Source: Atopsyche davidsoni
Lineage: Eukaryota; Arthropoda; Insecta; Trichoptera; Hydrobiosidae
Length of the DNA stretch: 64,000 nt
Assembly (NCBI GenBank): GCA_022113835.1
Contig: JAILWY010000025.1
Location: 2,170,001 to 2,234,000, forward strand
Reading direction: 5' to 3'
The notes under the pieces are model-generated. The model did no database searches, was not told the DNA's origin, and saw only the letters and a list, made by a program, of their open reading frames with translations. Positions within the stretch are counted from its first letter, which is position 1. The number at the start of each line of letters is the position of its first letter. A program made the position numbers and the translations under genes. Positions 34,707 to 46,019 of this stretch are shown piece after piece.

Positions 34707-34995
34707 TCAATGAAAATTGAGTGCGGAGGCTGTGGTGATTAGCAGATGGGGTCTGCCACGGGGGGGGGGCATGTAGGGAGGGGGCGGGGGCGCCCAGGGT
34801 TGCAGCCCCTGCAGCGCGGCCAGCGAGGGCGGGGCGTGGCCGGCGTGGGCAGCGTGTGCATGCTGCTGCCCCCCCGGCCCCCCCTGCCCGCCCCCGTGCT
34901 GCTGGTACCCCTTGCTGATGGCCTCAGCCTGCAGCGACAGCATCAGCCTGCTGGCAGCCTGGCGCTCCGCCTCGCGCTCCTCAGCAGTCTGCCGT
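34707..34995 (-). CDS. C15: Tlx/C15-class homeobox gene, terminal exon with stop
   Basis: The exon opens after a T-rich tract and TTTCCAG, and its first base completes the Arg57 codon. It then encodes [20 protein letters not shown], the segment that follows the homeodomain in Tlx proteins, and continues for 95 residues to TGA at 34709-34707. Next comes a Gly/Gln/His/Ala-rich stretch, then [11 protein letters not shown], which matches the conserved C-terminal block of the class, then a Pro-rich end ([12 protein letters not shown]). The GC content is far above the surroundings. A C10 run (G10 on the plus strand, 34760-34769) lies ten to twenty codons before the stop, so a one-base change there would replace the last residues. 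The final 17 residues are thus less certain than the rest. Confidence 0.94.
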
Positions 34996-35086
34996 CTGGA
35001 AACACAAAAAAAAAAAACAATAAATACGACAATCGTACAATTCTTCAGGAGCTTCACCTCAGAAAGCCACTTTGTTTAGCCTAGCA

Positions 35087-36077
35087 CAGTGGCTCTCAAA
35101 CTTGTTTGGCCTACGGACCCCTTTTCATAGTCAAAACATGTCTACGGACCCCCACCCACAACCCCACAACTTGCGCCAGGACCGTGGGATACCCACTCGC
35201 CGTATTGTAAGCCCCTGGTAAGAATTGTGACAAATTGAGACAAAACTCAGCCAACTCCCTGCTCTCCCTATAAAGGAGTTGAGGAATTATTGTAGAGGGC
35301 TCCTGCTGCAGAAGGAGTATCAGAGCTTTGTAAGGATAGGATTATATAATTATGCTATTGGTCAGTGTAGAACAGTGGCTCTCATACTCTTTTGGCCCAC
35401 GGACCCCTTTTCATAGTCAAAACTTGTCTACGGACCCCCACCCACAACCCCACGACCATGGGATACCCACTCTCCGTATTATAAGAACTATATATTTTTT
35501 TTATTGGGACACAGCCCCTGGTAAGAATTGTGACAAATTGAGACAAAACTCAGCCAACTCCCTTCTCTCCCCATAAAGGAGTTGAGGAATGATTGTGGAG
35601 GGCTCCTGCTGCAGAAGGAGTATCAAATCTAAACGTCAGAGCTCTGTAAGGATAGGATTATATAATGATGCTATTAGACAGTGTAGAACAGTGGCTCTCA
35701 AACTCTTTTGGCCCACGGACCCCATTTCATAGTCAAAACTTGCCCACGGACCCTGGGTGAAATAATTCATACATAAATTCACATTATAGACTAGTTGGTG
35801 CAAGTATCGACTCTATTAACCTACCTGACTCACCGCGATGCCTGTTATTACTTGTATTTTGTGCACCTGTCTATATTTATATTTTACTTAGGACGTAAAA
35901 ATCGCTAATAATGTGTTCATTGTTGTTTATTTTAACTTCCATATTAATAAAAATGTGTCACAATTTTTATATTTTATATTATACGCGGACCCCCTGATGT
36001 AGTTCAGGGACCCCCAAATCGATTTTAATTTTCTAAGGACCCCCTGGGGTCCGTAGGGACCACTTTGAGAAGCACTG
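35087..36077. mobile_element. hAT element with internal tandem duplication of hAT end plus SINE A
   Basis: Outer ends CAGTGGCTCTCAAACTTG (35087) and GAGAAGCACTG (36077) are flanked by gcctagca and ccttagca, 6 of 8 matching. Inside, the left end recurs at 35372 and 35689, each time preceded by a family-A piece ending ATTGGTCAGTGTAGAA (or ATTAGACAGTGTAGAA) and by AAACTCAGCCAACTCCC. This looks like a second hAT copy in a family-A element, then tandem duplication of about 285-317 bp. Confidence 0.75.
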
Positions 36078-36281
36078 CCTTAGCAGCTAAAATACAGTCT
36101 AGTAAGTAGAAGCAGTTGAAAGCTTTCATACGTCTCTGACATTTGGCTTGCTATCTACACTACACATCCCTTATATCACCCAGCAAGCGTGCATTTATCA
36201 TGCAGTCGTATTTTTAGACCTTGTCCAAAAAGAAAAATAAATTCAATGAAGCAATATTTTTTTTTATTTTCAACGAAGTTG

Positions 36282-36433
36282 TATTGGAGTGTTGAATGAA
36301 TCCATTTCCTGATTAATGCGATCTCCACCAGCCGTGAATGTTTCATCAGGAGTCCAGCTGTGAATATTCAGGCTGTAATGCTCGTGCACCAGCTTGTACC
36401 ATAGTTTGTACCGTAAATTATATATTAAATAAA
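36282..36433 (-). other. Short unexplained open frame (50 codons)
   Basis: On the minus strand it reads KLWYKLVHEHYSLNIHSWTP, DETFTAGGDRINQEMDSFNT then PIQLR and stop. The composition looks protein-like, but I recognise no family and see no splice acceptor that makes it an exon. It may be a transposon fragment. Confidence 0.25.
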
Positions 36434-37109
36434 TACTTGAGTATCTTTGCTGTTGGTCGAAGCAATAGTTGTACCTTTCAATAATGGAGGGTCCGTCACT
36501 TGCGGGGGGTGTTTAAAAAATTCGCAACCTGTTTATCCGGATAAACGTACCTTTGATATCAATATAAAATAGTTGAAATGATTTTTTTTATTAGTCTTAA
36601 AAATTATCTTCACGAGCGAACGGCTGAAAAAAAATTATCGGGATAACTTCAAACAAGTGCAGATAAATTTTATTCACCTCTTGATGGGCAATAAATTTTT
36701 AAAAAATCCAAATAAACACCCGAGAGGGAAGTGATTCGTTATTGCTGCAATAAAAAATCTTTGGACTAATTTTATGGGCGGATTTACGAGTATTGTCACA
36801 TTAGTGTTAGGCTTGAATTGCAGAAGAGTAGGTTAACTGATTTACGATCGTCCACTGCTAATGCGTGTTTTATGTCTTATTCGCCGGCGATGTGTGGACT
36901 TATTTTTTACTTTTAATGGATATTAAATTTATTTATTGTGCTGGTTTCCATTATTATTGAATACTTCAGTGATAAAGGTGTTTACATTTGTGATAAACCT
37001 AAAATGTAGAGATGTAGTGAATCATACGGAGAAAAAAAATATATATCACGCAGGGCCGTATTTGAATACATAATATTTATTTATATTATTAAAAAATATA
37101 TTAATCTTT

Positions 37110-37150
37110 TTATACACTATGCGACATAACTAGCTAATACTGCCTCTTTT
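37110..37150. mobile_element. Family R end (weak)
   Basis: ACACTATGCGACATAACTAG and GCCTCTTTTGC. Confidence 0.3.
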
Positions 37151-37671
37151 GCGTAAAAAATATTTAATTTAATAAAATAAAATAATTTTGTATTGCTTTG
37201 TATTTGTACGTAACGATTTCTGTATCAGATATTATAAACAATATTTTTAAAAAATCATATTATTTAAAAAATACGTAAAATTACATAATCGATTCAGTCG
37301 GTGTATTTTATTAAAATTATTATATTTAGATATCGATCCAAATTCTGAAAAACCCGTCAACGTCGCTAATGTGCGTTAGTCCGTTAAATTTATTCGTGAT
37401 TGAAGTTTTATGACAGCCGGCGTTAATGTGTTGGATTATATTTAATGCTGGTTTTTAATGGGTTCGTAACTTTATTGGTATTAAAAAAGGCATTCATTAA
37501 AGTCCCATGCCTGTTTATACAAGGCCGTGACAGAATCGTTAAGGTATTTCCAAAGTTGATTTGTACAGCAAATTATATTGCTTTAACACATTCCACATAA
37601 TAAAATTTACTTGATAAATATTTACACTCTAGACCAGCTAACTAACCAGTCAATCTGATTGCATTGATTTA

Positions 37672-38175
37672 TATACAGGGTGGTTTGTATAATATGTCAA
37701 GTTATATTGCTATACACATTCCACAAAATATAACCTGACAGCTTACAGTAATTTTTACAGTAATCAGTAAATCTGAAAGCCACAAACAAAGTTATTGTTT
37801 ATATACAGATGCTTTGTATTGCTTAATTACATTTCCAATTCCATTGGAATTATATACTTAATATAAATAAAATACTTTAAAATTTTATATATATTTTTTC
37901 ACAATATTTCAAAAACATTATAATAAAAAAATATGTGTGCTCGACCCCCCATAAGAGTGAATTTTTTTACAGTAATTATTTCATATTTATTGAATAATTA
38001 CATTGCTTTAAAATGTTAATCAATTTTTTATTAGTAATTGCACTTTTTAACTTTCACATAAAATATGTCGATGAATATTTTGTGTTTAAAAACTCATATG
38101 TTTTAAAAAAATTCACGTATAAAAAAAACCACTGGTGTAAATGTTTGTAATATATTTGGAATCACCTGTATATAA
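37672..38175. mobile_element. Possible MITE (ATACAGGGTG end)
   Basis: TATACAGGGTGGTTTG on the left and GGAATCACCTGTATATAAT on the right. The right end is imperfect. Confidence 0.35.
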
Positions 38176-38199
38176 TGCACTATTATTATTATTTTTAAT

Positions 38200-39825
38200 T
38201 TTTAAAACCTTTATAATGAGTCCCGTTTACTAACTAACCCTATTGACATGTTGATTCCATCAAATCTGAAATAAAACGTGGCATGCTAAAGGGAGTAATG
38301 ATATATTTACCTGTTAAATATATAATATAAATGAATTTTTAATTTAATCTTAAATAAATCTTTTTCTCAAAATAAACCTATACTTATAGAAATAATTTCA
38401 GACAAGACTGTCTGTTGTGTCTACCAATCCGTGGATAGGAAGTTTTTGATACTTTTATTGACAGATAATATACCCATTAACAATATTTATATATTAACAG
38501 CCCGCTTGAGAATGGAACCGGCGTCCTTTATTTATATTGTGAGACATGTTAATCATTTCACCATTAAATTCGATATATTTTATAGCCATTGATAACGCTT
38601 GGAGGTTCCATTAAATATATTTCTCTGATGTAGATATATTTTCTGGATTATACTGAATGTCCGATAGATCCGCATAGGTCGAGTATTCAATTTATATATA
38701 TACAAGTCAAAAATCCAAGTGAACGATTATGCTAAGTATATATTGCAAGTACAAGTAATTATGGGGACTATTTACCACGTGTAAGTTGTGACGTCACAAC
38801 GTCTTCCCCATGCCATGGGACTGCACAAACTAAAGTTTGCGTCTCTTTAGCCGGAATATTAATTCCCACCCCTGGGCCACAGCATTACTTATCGCCCCCC
38901 CAACCCCCATGAATGCACCCCTGGCTGAACACATTAAGCCTTAAATTTCGCATACAAACGACTTGGAGGCTAATCGCTCGCCTCGAGGACCTCCCAAACA
39001 GCCTCTCGTCCATGCCAGACGAAGAAAATGTTTATCTAGCTGGACTCAATTATTTCACACACGTATATTTTATAAAAACGACCATTATTTTATGATAAAA
39101 ATTTGATAAGTACTAGTGTTATTTTTTCTTATTAGATTGTTTATTAAATAAATAAATAAATGTGGTTCTTTGGTTATGTCTCCAGCCGGGCTTTTGGGAG
39201 CTCCTTGGGGACCCTCGCTTAAGTGTTAATGTTGCCTTCATACGTTAGCAAGCATAGCTTAAGTTAGGCGTTAGCAGCTTCATCCCTTATTCCAGGAGAG
39301 TTTCAGCCTCCCTAATGGAATTTCCTGTAACAGCTTTTTAATTATATCCCCATTGTTGTGTTTTAGATATCATTATAACCCTTGAAAAAAAAAGTGTCTA
39401 ACCTCACATGTGACCAAAAATAATCAAGAAATTGATTACCCATAAAAATATTTTATATCGTAAACAACTCGTACTCAAAAATTTATGAAATATCACCCCA
39501 ATACTAAATTTTCTAAAATACTCTCGTCGTTTCGTGTGCGTGCAACCGAAATATAGCGTTTGAAGAAGAGTCTAAGAGGGGGAGGGGGACAAGAAACGGA
39601 AACCTCCCTTCATAATTAATCACGCGAAACTCGCGAGTACTAGACAAGCCGCTAAAATTAACGGAGCCGCCCGTTAAAGACAAGAGAGCGCCGCTAATTA
39701 CGTTGCGGATTCATTTATCATAAATATACATAATCAGCTTAAACCCGACTCGGCCCTAACTCAAGTTGACGGCTCGAACTCCACTCTGATACTCAATAGC
39801 GTCATGCTGCAACAGATGACGTCAG
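38200..39825. other. No gene recognised
   Basis: AT-rich, with a moderately GC-rich part at about 39530-39830 that shares nothing with the repeats here. Confidence 0.35.
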
Positions 39826-39827
39826 AC

Positions 39828-39829
<2 letters not shown>

Positions 39830-39907
<78 letters not shown>
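39830..39907. repeat. (TA)n microsatellite
   Basis: Nearly forty uninterrupted TA units. Confidence 0.97.
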
Positions 39908-39909
<2 letters not shown>

Positions 39910-40009
39910 CCAGATTGTAAATCAAGACTTGAATTTCATCGCGTTTTAAATATAATCTTGAAGAGAAAAACGTTGCCAGTGCTCATTAGCCGCAAGTAAT
40001 TTTGAATTA

Positions 40010-40480
40010 CCCCAGTGGCGGGGGGTGGGGCCCAAATGAATAATTAAATAATAAAACGTTAGCAGTCGAAAAATAATTAACAAATAAAAGCCGACCCGAA
40101 ACCCTTAAACTCCTGCCGGAGGCGGAGCTCGGGAATGCTTTATCATTGCCAAATAAAATTAAACATGTTAACTCTAATTAAGTTTGTATAAAATTTGAAC
40201 TTGCGAGGCTCGCCCGCCGCCCCTCCCGGGCGCTCCTGAAATATTCAGGTTTTAAAAGGGTTAAAGCGCGCTCGCGTAATGAAAATTGCCAAGGATTTTG
40301 TGTTAACCGTTTTTGGCTACGGTTGCGAATTATTCCTAACGAACGGCCTCCTCGGGCTGTCACCCTCTCCCCGTCGGGGACCTACCCTTGCCGGGGACCT
40401 ACCCCCGCCGGGTTCCTCCCCCACAGGGCCCGCTGCAAATTGCTTTCCCTTTTTGTTTCGTTTTTCATTTTATTGTGCCG
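40010..40480. other. GC-richer intronic block
   Basis: Holds GCGAGGCTCGCCCGCCGCCC and a duplicated GGGGACCTACCC word. Open frames of about 60-68 codons overlap in several frames; none has recognisable features. Possibly regulatory DNA. Confidence 0.25.
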
Positions 40481-40525
40481 AGTGATGGCTAGGGATTATT
40501 TTTAAACTTATGAATTAGTCTAGTT

Positions 40526-40527
<2 letters not shown>

Positions 40528-40588
<61 letters not shown>
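40528..40588. repeat. (AT)n microsatellite
   Basis: About thirty AT units, ending exactly at the left end of MITE F. Confidence 0.95.
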
Positions 40589-40593
<5 letters not shown>

Positions 40594-40876
40594 GCGCCAT
40601 ATTTTATGTTGGTGTGTGAAAAAAAGCAACCGATTTCTATATATGAGGTACTTTTGAGGCCGCGTCGGTCATCGAAATTTGCTCAGAAAAAAGGGCACAT
40701 TTTTCTTTGCCCAATAAAGGCGTCTTTTTGATTAATATTTTATTTAAAAATTAATTCAAATCAATTGTTAAGGGCCAAATTAAATAAAAATACCTTATAT
40801 ATAGAAAACAGTTGATTTTTTTAAAAGTTATTTATTATTTACACACCGATATAAAATATGGCGCTCCTGTATATAT
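40588..40876. mobile_element. MITE family F, full copy
   Basis: AGGGTGCGCCATATTTTATG TTGGTGTGT at the left and ACACACCGATATAAAATATG GCGCTCCTGTAT at the right form a terminal inverted repeat of about 30 bp. No ORF. A partial copy lies at 18420-18585. Confidence 0.75.
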
Positions 40877-41379
40877 ATGTATATATTTAATTTAAGGCAT
40901 AGATTTTTTCAGCAAATATGCGTAGATTGTTATTTGTGATCTTGTCTTATCACACTTAAAAAATAAATAGATGAAAATTTTAATCACTTTGTTTGTTCAT
41001 AGTTAATAGTTTCGTATTATCCTGCTTTTTAACATATAAACTGGCTATGTCTTGATCGACGGGTCTACGTAGACCTCAGTTCGTGTTTTGGTCTTATCTT
41101 GCTTTATATTATTTACACTTGTCATGTTAATAATAAACATTGAACTTTCATATTCATATTTGTTTCTACAACTATATTATTTGTGATTTAAAAAAAAATT
41201 CAAAACATATTTGTTCATATTATTTTTATATTAAATTAGTATGTTTTGAACAATAAACGATACGCTATAAGTTGTTTACGAAAACGCCATAATATAAACC
41301 AAATATTTCCATCAAAACACGACTGAAATGAGGGTTAAACGTCTATAAATAAATCTACCAGTAATCCAAATCAGTCCCA

Positions 41380-41600
41380 TCTACAGAGAGCAGGTACACG
41401 CGGGGTGAGGGATGTTGTGTCCGTTTCCGGTGTCGTTTAAGGCTTTATCGAGATAATCAGATGATGTCCTGATGCTTTGTTCCCTTCACTTCCGGCCCTC
41501 CGTAGACAATTAGGGTAGAAGCTAATCTTATTGGCGTAGAAGCCTCTTTTACGAGCGTCAGGGGTGAGAAACCCGCTGTTAACGATAATAACAGCTTTTA
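41380..41600. promoter_or_regulatory. Single-copy intronic block with homeodomain-like words
   Basis: Contains ATCGAGATAATCAGATGATG, GACAATTAGGG and GCTAATCTTATTGG. It is GC-richer than its flanks and unrelated to repeats in the window. It lies in the large intron. Inference only. Confidence 0.25.
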
Positions 41601-41799
41601 AGCCACGAAACATGAATAAAGCTTATTATTTTTTTTACACATGAATCACATTCAAAATATTGTTAACCACTGATTAATTATATCATAATTACTATTAGAT
41701 AAAATTTTGGACGGGTTTTGTAACTCGACTGCTGTTCATGCAACGGTATTCTGGTACATACTTATTATAAAAGGCAAAAAACAGGTATATGATGTAGAT

Positions 41800-42193
41800 C
41801 ATAGGTTCCCAACCTTTTATTGACCACCGCCCCCTTGACAAGAAAAAAAAATTCCAACGCCCCCCTTTGACATAACAGTTATAATTATACCAATTTTATT
41901 TCTGTATATTATTTATTGCTGCCCGGGTAAAAAAAAAAGGTATATTTCTAGGTGCGCTACTATTTTTTTGGCTTTTACACATAGATGGCGCTAACGACAT
42001 ATTTAGTGGACAAACAAGTCTAAACTTGTGTTGTTTTATAACTGTCATAATACCAACGCATATCGCAACGCAATAGTTTTTTTTTTTAAACAATGAAGAT
42101 GTCGAGTTTTGTGACTCAAATCAAACAAATTTAAATGCAAAAAGTTAATTAATTTTCCCTTAGACCTGGTACCGCCCCCATTGGTAACCTATG
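41800..42193. mobile_element. hAT-type MITE (CATAGGTTCCCAACC ends)
   Basis: Ends CATAGGTTCCCAACC and TTGGTAACCTATG. Flanks atgtagat and gtgtatat match at 6 of 8 positions. The interior carries CCGCCCCC blocks near both ends and no transposase. 394 bp. Confidence 0.75.
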
Positions 42194-42204
42194 GTGTATA
42201 TGTA

Positions 42205-42335
42205 TAGAAGGACCCGGGGACCCACTACTACACTATTTTCCCCTTAGAAAACCATGCACACTGACTTTTGACTGATACTTTGATCAAATGATCGCCAACC
42301 TTCTCTTGGGAGAGGCACTTGCTGAAGGTAGAATT
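42205..42335 (+). repeat. SINE-like family A, copy 7 (3' half)
   Basis: GACCCGGGGACCCACTACTA, TTTTCCCCTTAGAAAACCAT, CAAATGATCGCCAACCTTCT and GGGAGAGGCACTTGCTGAAG. Confidence 0.7.
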
Positions 42336-42419
42336 TAAAATAGATGCACTGATGCAAAAGTGTATAAAAACTCATGTTAAAGATCTGATTCATTTGTTGA
42401 TTTCGATAGTGTCTGAAAA

Positions 42420-42690
42420 ATACACAAGGGCCGACCATTGCGAAACCCTCAGCTCCATCCCCCGAGCCAGGGGTTGCTCGGTTGTGTAATCAAATAAGCC
42501 TCAAGTATCTGGCGGCCTGCCGCATCCCGCCCCCGCCCTCGTAAAGCAATCATCCCCCGCCGCGCCCCAACACGAGGGGATGATGGGACGCCATTTTGTG
42601 CTAAAAGCTTGCTTCATTGTTACAAGTGCAAAGATTTCGTTTGTCCACACAGCTCGCAGCCACTAAACTCCGCCATTGCAAAGTTTGTAA
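42420..42690. other. GC-richer intronic block
   Basis: CCCCGCC-rich, with a TTGTTACAAGTGCAAAGATT stretch. No ORF or repeat found. Confidence 0.25.
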
Positions 42691-42795
42691 AAAATATATT
42701 TCAGTACTTGCTGGCGTGAGTTAGTGCATGCTTGAATGATATAAAACTACCCATTAAAAAAAAATTATATTGTTTCAGTTTGCCTGTGTGGACTA

Positions 42796-43005
42796 TGAGG
42801 TCTCGAGACGATTAAAATGCGGCTTTATGGGAGAATCCTTAAAATAGCATGGATTGACCGCGTCACAAGTGAGAGAGTATTGTAAAGAATGGGCAACAAT
42901 TAAGAGTTCCTGGCGATAGAGCAAAAGGAGAAAATATTTTATTTTAGCCATATTTTCAGAAATACTGAATATAGAGGAGGAAAGTAACTTGGAGAAGAAT
43001 ATACA
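42796..43005 (+). mobile_element. LINE ORF2 C-terminal fragment
   Basis: ATGCGGCTTTATGGGAGAAT then CATGGATTGACCGCGTCACA and TTTAGCCATATTTTCAGAAA match the copy at 57480-57650, ending GAGGAAAGTAACTTGGAGAA. Confidence 0.6.
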
Positions 43006-43314
43006 AAAAATAATTCTTTATACTACTTTGGGTTTACTAAGCTTTTTGCGTTATTTAAATATATAGTATGAACTACAGCTAGAATAGTATTGCATAAAGT
43101 ATTTTTTGACGTAAAAATAAGTAATATTTAATTGATATGTATGGTTTTTTTTAAGAATTACCTCAAAGGCCATTTCCTACTGGATCCAAAGGAATAAAGG
43201 TTTTTCTAGTTTTTTCCAATTATCTTAAATTATACGAGTAAATTAAATTTCAATTTTGATACAAAGGAAAAACCTTCGAATTGGGTTGTCATTGCTGTCC
43301 TTAGTAGATCTTAG

Positions 43315-43380
43315 TAGAATCACTTATAAAACAATTGACTATAAATGAGAGAGTTTACAGCCGCTGACGCCATTTTGTAT
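43315..43380. repeat. Dispersed short repeat (copy of 18865-18945)
   Basis: ACTATAAATGAGAGAGTTTA and CAGCCGCTGACGCCATTTTG shared. Confidence 0.55.
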
Positions 43381-43729
43381 TTTTTAAATTTTTTTAAATA
43401 TTTAAGTCGAATAATTCATGAAGAAAACACGTCATAGCACCTTTACTTTTAATACCGTACAAAGAATTGGCTTGTCCTTAAGTTCTATGAACTGAGGCTC
43501 GGATAAATTACTCAAAACACGTGTCCTTGGCCGCTTCTTTATTGCCGACTGACGAGTGTATTTTAACCATAAATATTTGAACGTAAACAATAATACGTCA
43601 TTATGGGAAGCGGTTACTTGTTGTCCCCATACAACACCCATGAATGCAGCATTCCTAATTCCCAAACAAGTAATTCTCTATGTAGTAACACAAACACTGT
43701 GTTATCGTATTTGAATTCATCCTGTTTCG

Positions 43730-43975
43730 TATAAAGCTGGCTACACACGCTGCGACATAACCTGCATCCTCTACTTTGAGTATTTAAAATCATTGATATA
43801 GTTTTATTAAGGCCTAAGGGGTCGCCAGAATTTTTTAACACACAGTATCGCGTATTCAAAAAGGTTGAAAAACACTGGTTTAGCTTATGTAAAAAAAAAC
43901 GCCAAATAGAACGCTTTTGGGCAGTTATGAGTATCATACAGTTGTCGGTTGCGTTGCAGCGTGTATAATAAGCAA
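43730..43975. mobile_element. Family R element with a hAT end inserted
   Basis: Left end AAAGCTGGCTACACACGCTG and right end TTGTCGGTTGCGTTGCAGCG. Between them at about 43800-43876 lies AAGGGGTCGCCAGAA ... GGTTGAAAAACACTG, a hAT-type right end. Confidence 0.6.
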
Positions 43976-43989
43976 AAAATGATGTGTTG

Positions 43990-44365
43990 TTTGTAGGATT
44001 CATTACGATGGTGTATTAATACACTCTTTGAAGTCAAATAAATCATTTCCTATAAAAAGTTGAACCACTTCATACACACTTTGCGGATTACTCGGCATCA
44101 CAACAACACCACTTTGTCCTAAAAATTGTTCAATAATTGGAGATTATCATTCTCTGACCACTCCACTTCTTCATTGTCACTTTGCTCAGAATCACTAGAC
44201 AGTATTGGTAGAAGCAACGTTGACGAGTCCTAAACAAACATTACGAGCTGTAAACCTAAAGAGAAAAATTATTTTGGAGTAAACACATTCAAAAAGGTAT
44301 TAATACGCGCCACAGACAGCAGTCCGCGAAACGGGTACTAGTACCCGTCCCGCTTTTAGTTTGTT
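43990..44365 (-). pseudogene. Decayed piggyBac, sister of 17513-18143
   Basis: Shares TTTGCGGATTACTCGGCATC, CACTCCACTTCTTCATTGTC, CAGTATTGGTAGAAGCAACG and the end GGGTACTAGTACCCGTCCCG. The encoded acidic DSSTLLLPILSSDSEQSDNE-like stretch (minus strand) is retained, the rest is lost. Confidence 0.65.
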
Positions 44366-44399
44366 AGTTTCTCTATTGGAATAATTGATTGGTGAATAT

Positions 44400-44640
44400 A
44401 TTAGTATCGGAGGTGCTGCAGCCATGGTTCATGGTGAAATATTAACCCTAACACGGTGTCTCCGGCGCCAGGAGCCTGTCGCCTGTCCGTTACCTCCACC
44501 CCCGGGGCTGTCGGCGCCCCGGCACCCCCGCCGGGCATAGACAAGCCGCCGAAAGCCATAGACAAGCAACGATAGTTCATGGCTGCCTTCAGCGGACGTC
44601 AAACTTAACAGGCGAGAGCGACTCGCGGTTAGAATTTAAA
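44400..44640. other. GC-rich intronic block
   Basis: CTCCGGCGCCAGGAGCCTGT and CCCCGGCACCCCCGCCGGGC. No ORF or repeat similarity seen. Confidence 0.3.
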
Positions 44641-44866
44641 ATAAACCTATGACTATTCATGTATAACACGTATCTATATAACGCACTCAGTGTCAATCCA
44701 AATCAGGCATGAGTCATTAAAAAATATTTCACGAATATTGTGTGTAAAGAAAAACGTGAAGACGAAAAATACATAATAATTTAATGGCGTCATTTTATTT
44801 TGAGTGTTTTATTATAATTTTGCTAATGTCAATTAAACAGAAGCTGTTTCGCTAACTTCTCCGATC

Positions 44867-45078
44867 TCCCCATTCCGTTGCTGAGCATTTGTAAAGAATC
44901 GGTAATCGGATGTGCTCTGGAAGTACATGAGGGGGTTACTGCTATTGTTTCTGTAGCTTGTAAGGAAAGGATTATATAATAATGCTATTGGGCAGCAGAA
45001 ATATAAAACTGCTGTGTAGAAAGATCTGGGGACCCACTATACTATTTTTCCTTAGAGGCATTTGATGAAGAAGAAGGA
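44867..45078 (+). repeat. SINE-like family A, copy 8
   Basis: ATCGGTAATCGGATGTGCTC, TTGTAAGGAAAGGATTATAT, AATGCTATTGGGCAGCAG, GATCTGGGGACCCACTATAC and GCATTTGATGAAGAAGAAG. The TATGCTCAG section is missing, so this copy has an internal deletion. Confidence 0.75.
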
Positions 45079-45082
45079 CGCT

Positions 45083-45118
45083 ATTGGCTGGTTGTCAGTT
45101 GTGTCGCAGTTTATTTGA
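45083..45118. mobile_element. Family R end
   Basis: CTATTGGCTGGTTGTCAGTT then GTGTCGCAG. Confidence 0.45.
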
Positions 45119-45470
45119 TGTATTAACTATAAATATATATAATTATCTTTTACTATATGATTTAGTTAGTAGCTCTGATAGCTTAGCTTCGGTAGATTTC
45201 TGGTGGCAGATTGCCCGTATCGAGGTTGCACAGTGAATTACTGTACACTTCAATATAACGTGGTACACTTTACGCGTCGTACGATTCTCCCGCCAGAGTA
45301 GGGTGGCCATCATTTATTCACGGCCCGGGAAAGGATTGATACCCGCCCCCTCCCCACCCCCGCCCCTAAACTCACCCCGAGACAGCTTCAAACTTATTGT
45401 CGGAGACAGACGGGGGTAACAACCCTCTACAAAAGATGCTTATTTTTTCCTAAATTCAGTTGTATTTATG

Positions 45471-45997
45471 TAAAACACAGCATCGCTTCTTTTTAAAAAA
45501 AAATGTTTAAAAAAACATTTCACCAGCGGTAGACTCCTGAGCTCGGATAATCACAGCGCAAGTTGGTGATGATGCCAAGGAAGCCTCTGAGTGAATTCAA
45601 GTTGATCGGCGATTTATACACCGTTGATTTGAGACGAGTGATTTTTCACCTACAGGACATGCGTTTACACCTCTATTAATAAAGGGCCGCAAGTACTCTC
45701 CCACCATGATAGACCAAGATCCCTAAAAAGACACTTCAAGGTGTAAAACACAGCATCAAAATGTTTTAAAAACATTTTACTAGCGGTAGACTCCTGAGCT
45801 CGGATAATCACAGCGCAAGTTGATGATGATGCCACGGAAGCCTCTGAGTGAATTCAAGTTGATCGGCGATTTGTACACCGTTGATTTGAGACGAGTGATT
45901 TTTCACCTACAGGATATCCGTTTACACCTCTATTAATAAAGGGCCGCAAGTATTTTCCCACCATGATAGACCAAGATCCCTAAAAAGACACTTCAAT
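45471..45997. repeat. Recent tandem duplication, two units of about 265 bp
   Basis: Unit 1 (45471-45740) and unit 2 (45741-45997) both run TGTAAAACACAGCATC ... AGCGGTAGACTCCTGAGCTC ... GATAGACCAAGATCCCTAAA AAGACACTTCAA. Differences are few and mostly in the poly-A part near the start. No ORF. Confidence 0.9.
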
Positions 45998-46019
45998 GTC
46001 TTCAACCTCAAATAATCTA

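Noticed and set aside
34746..35084. Plus-strand frame of 112 codons opposite the last homeobox exon
   Set aside because: Shadow of the real minus-strand exon.
38500..38580. Minus-strand tRNA-like words (GGTGAAATGATTAACATG, CCGGTTCCATTC)
   Set aside because: The arms do not pair convincingly and there is no second copy in the window; left out of the features.
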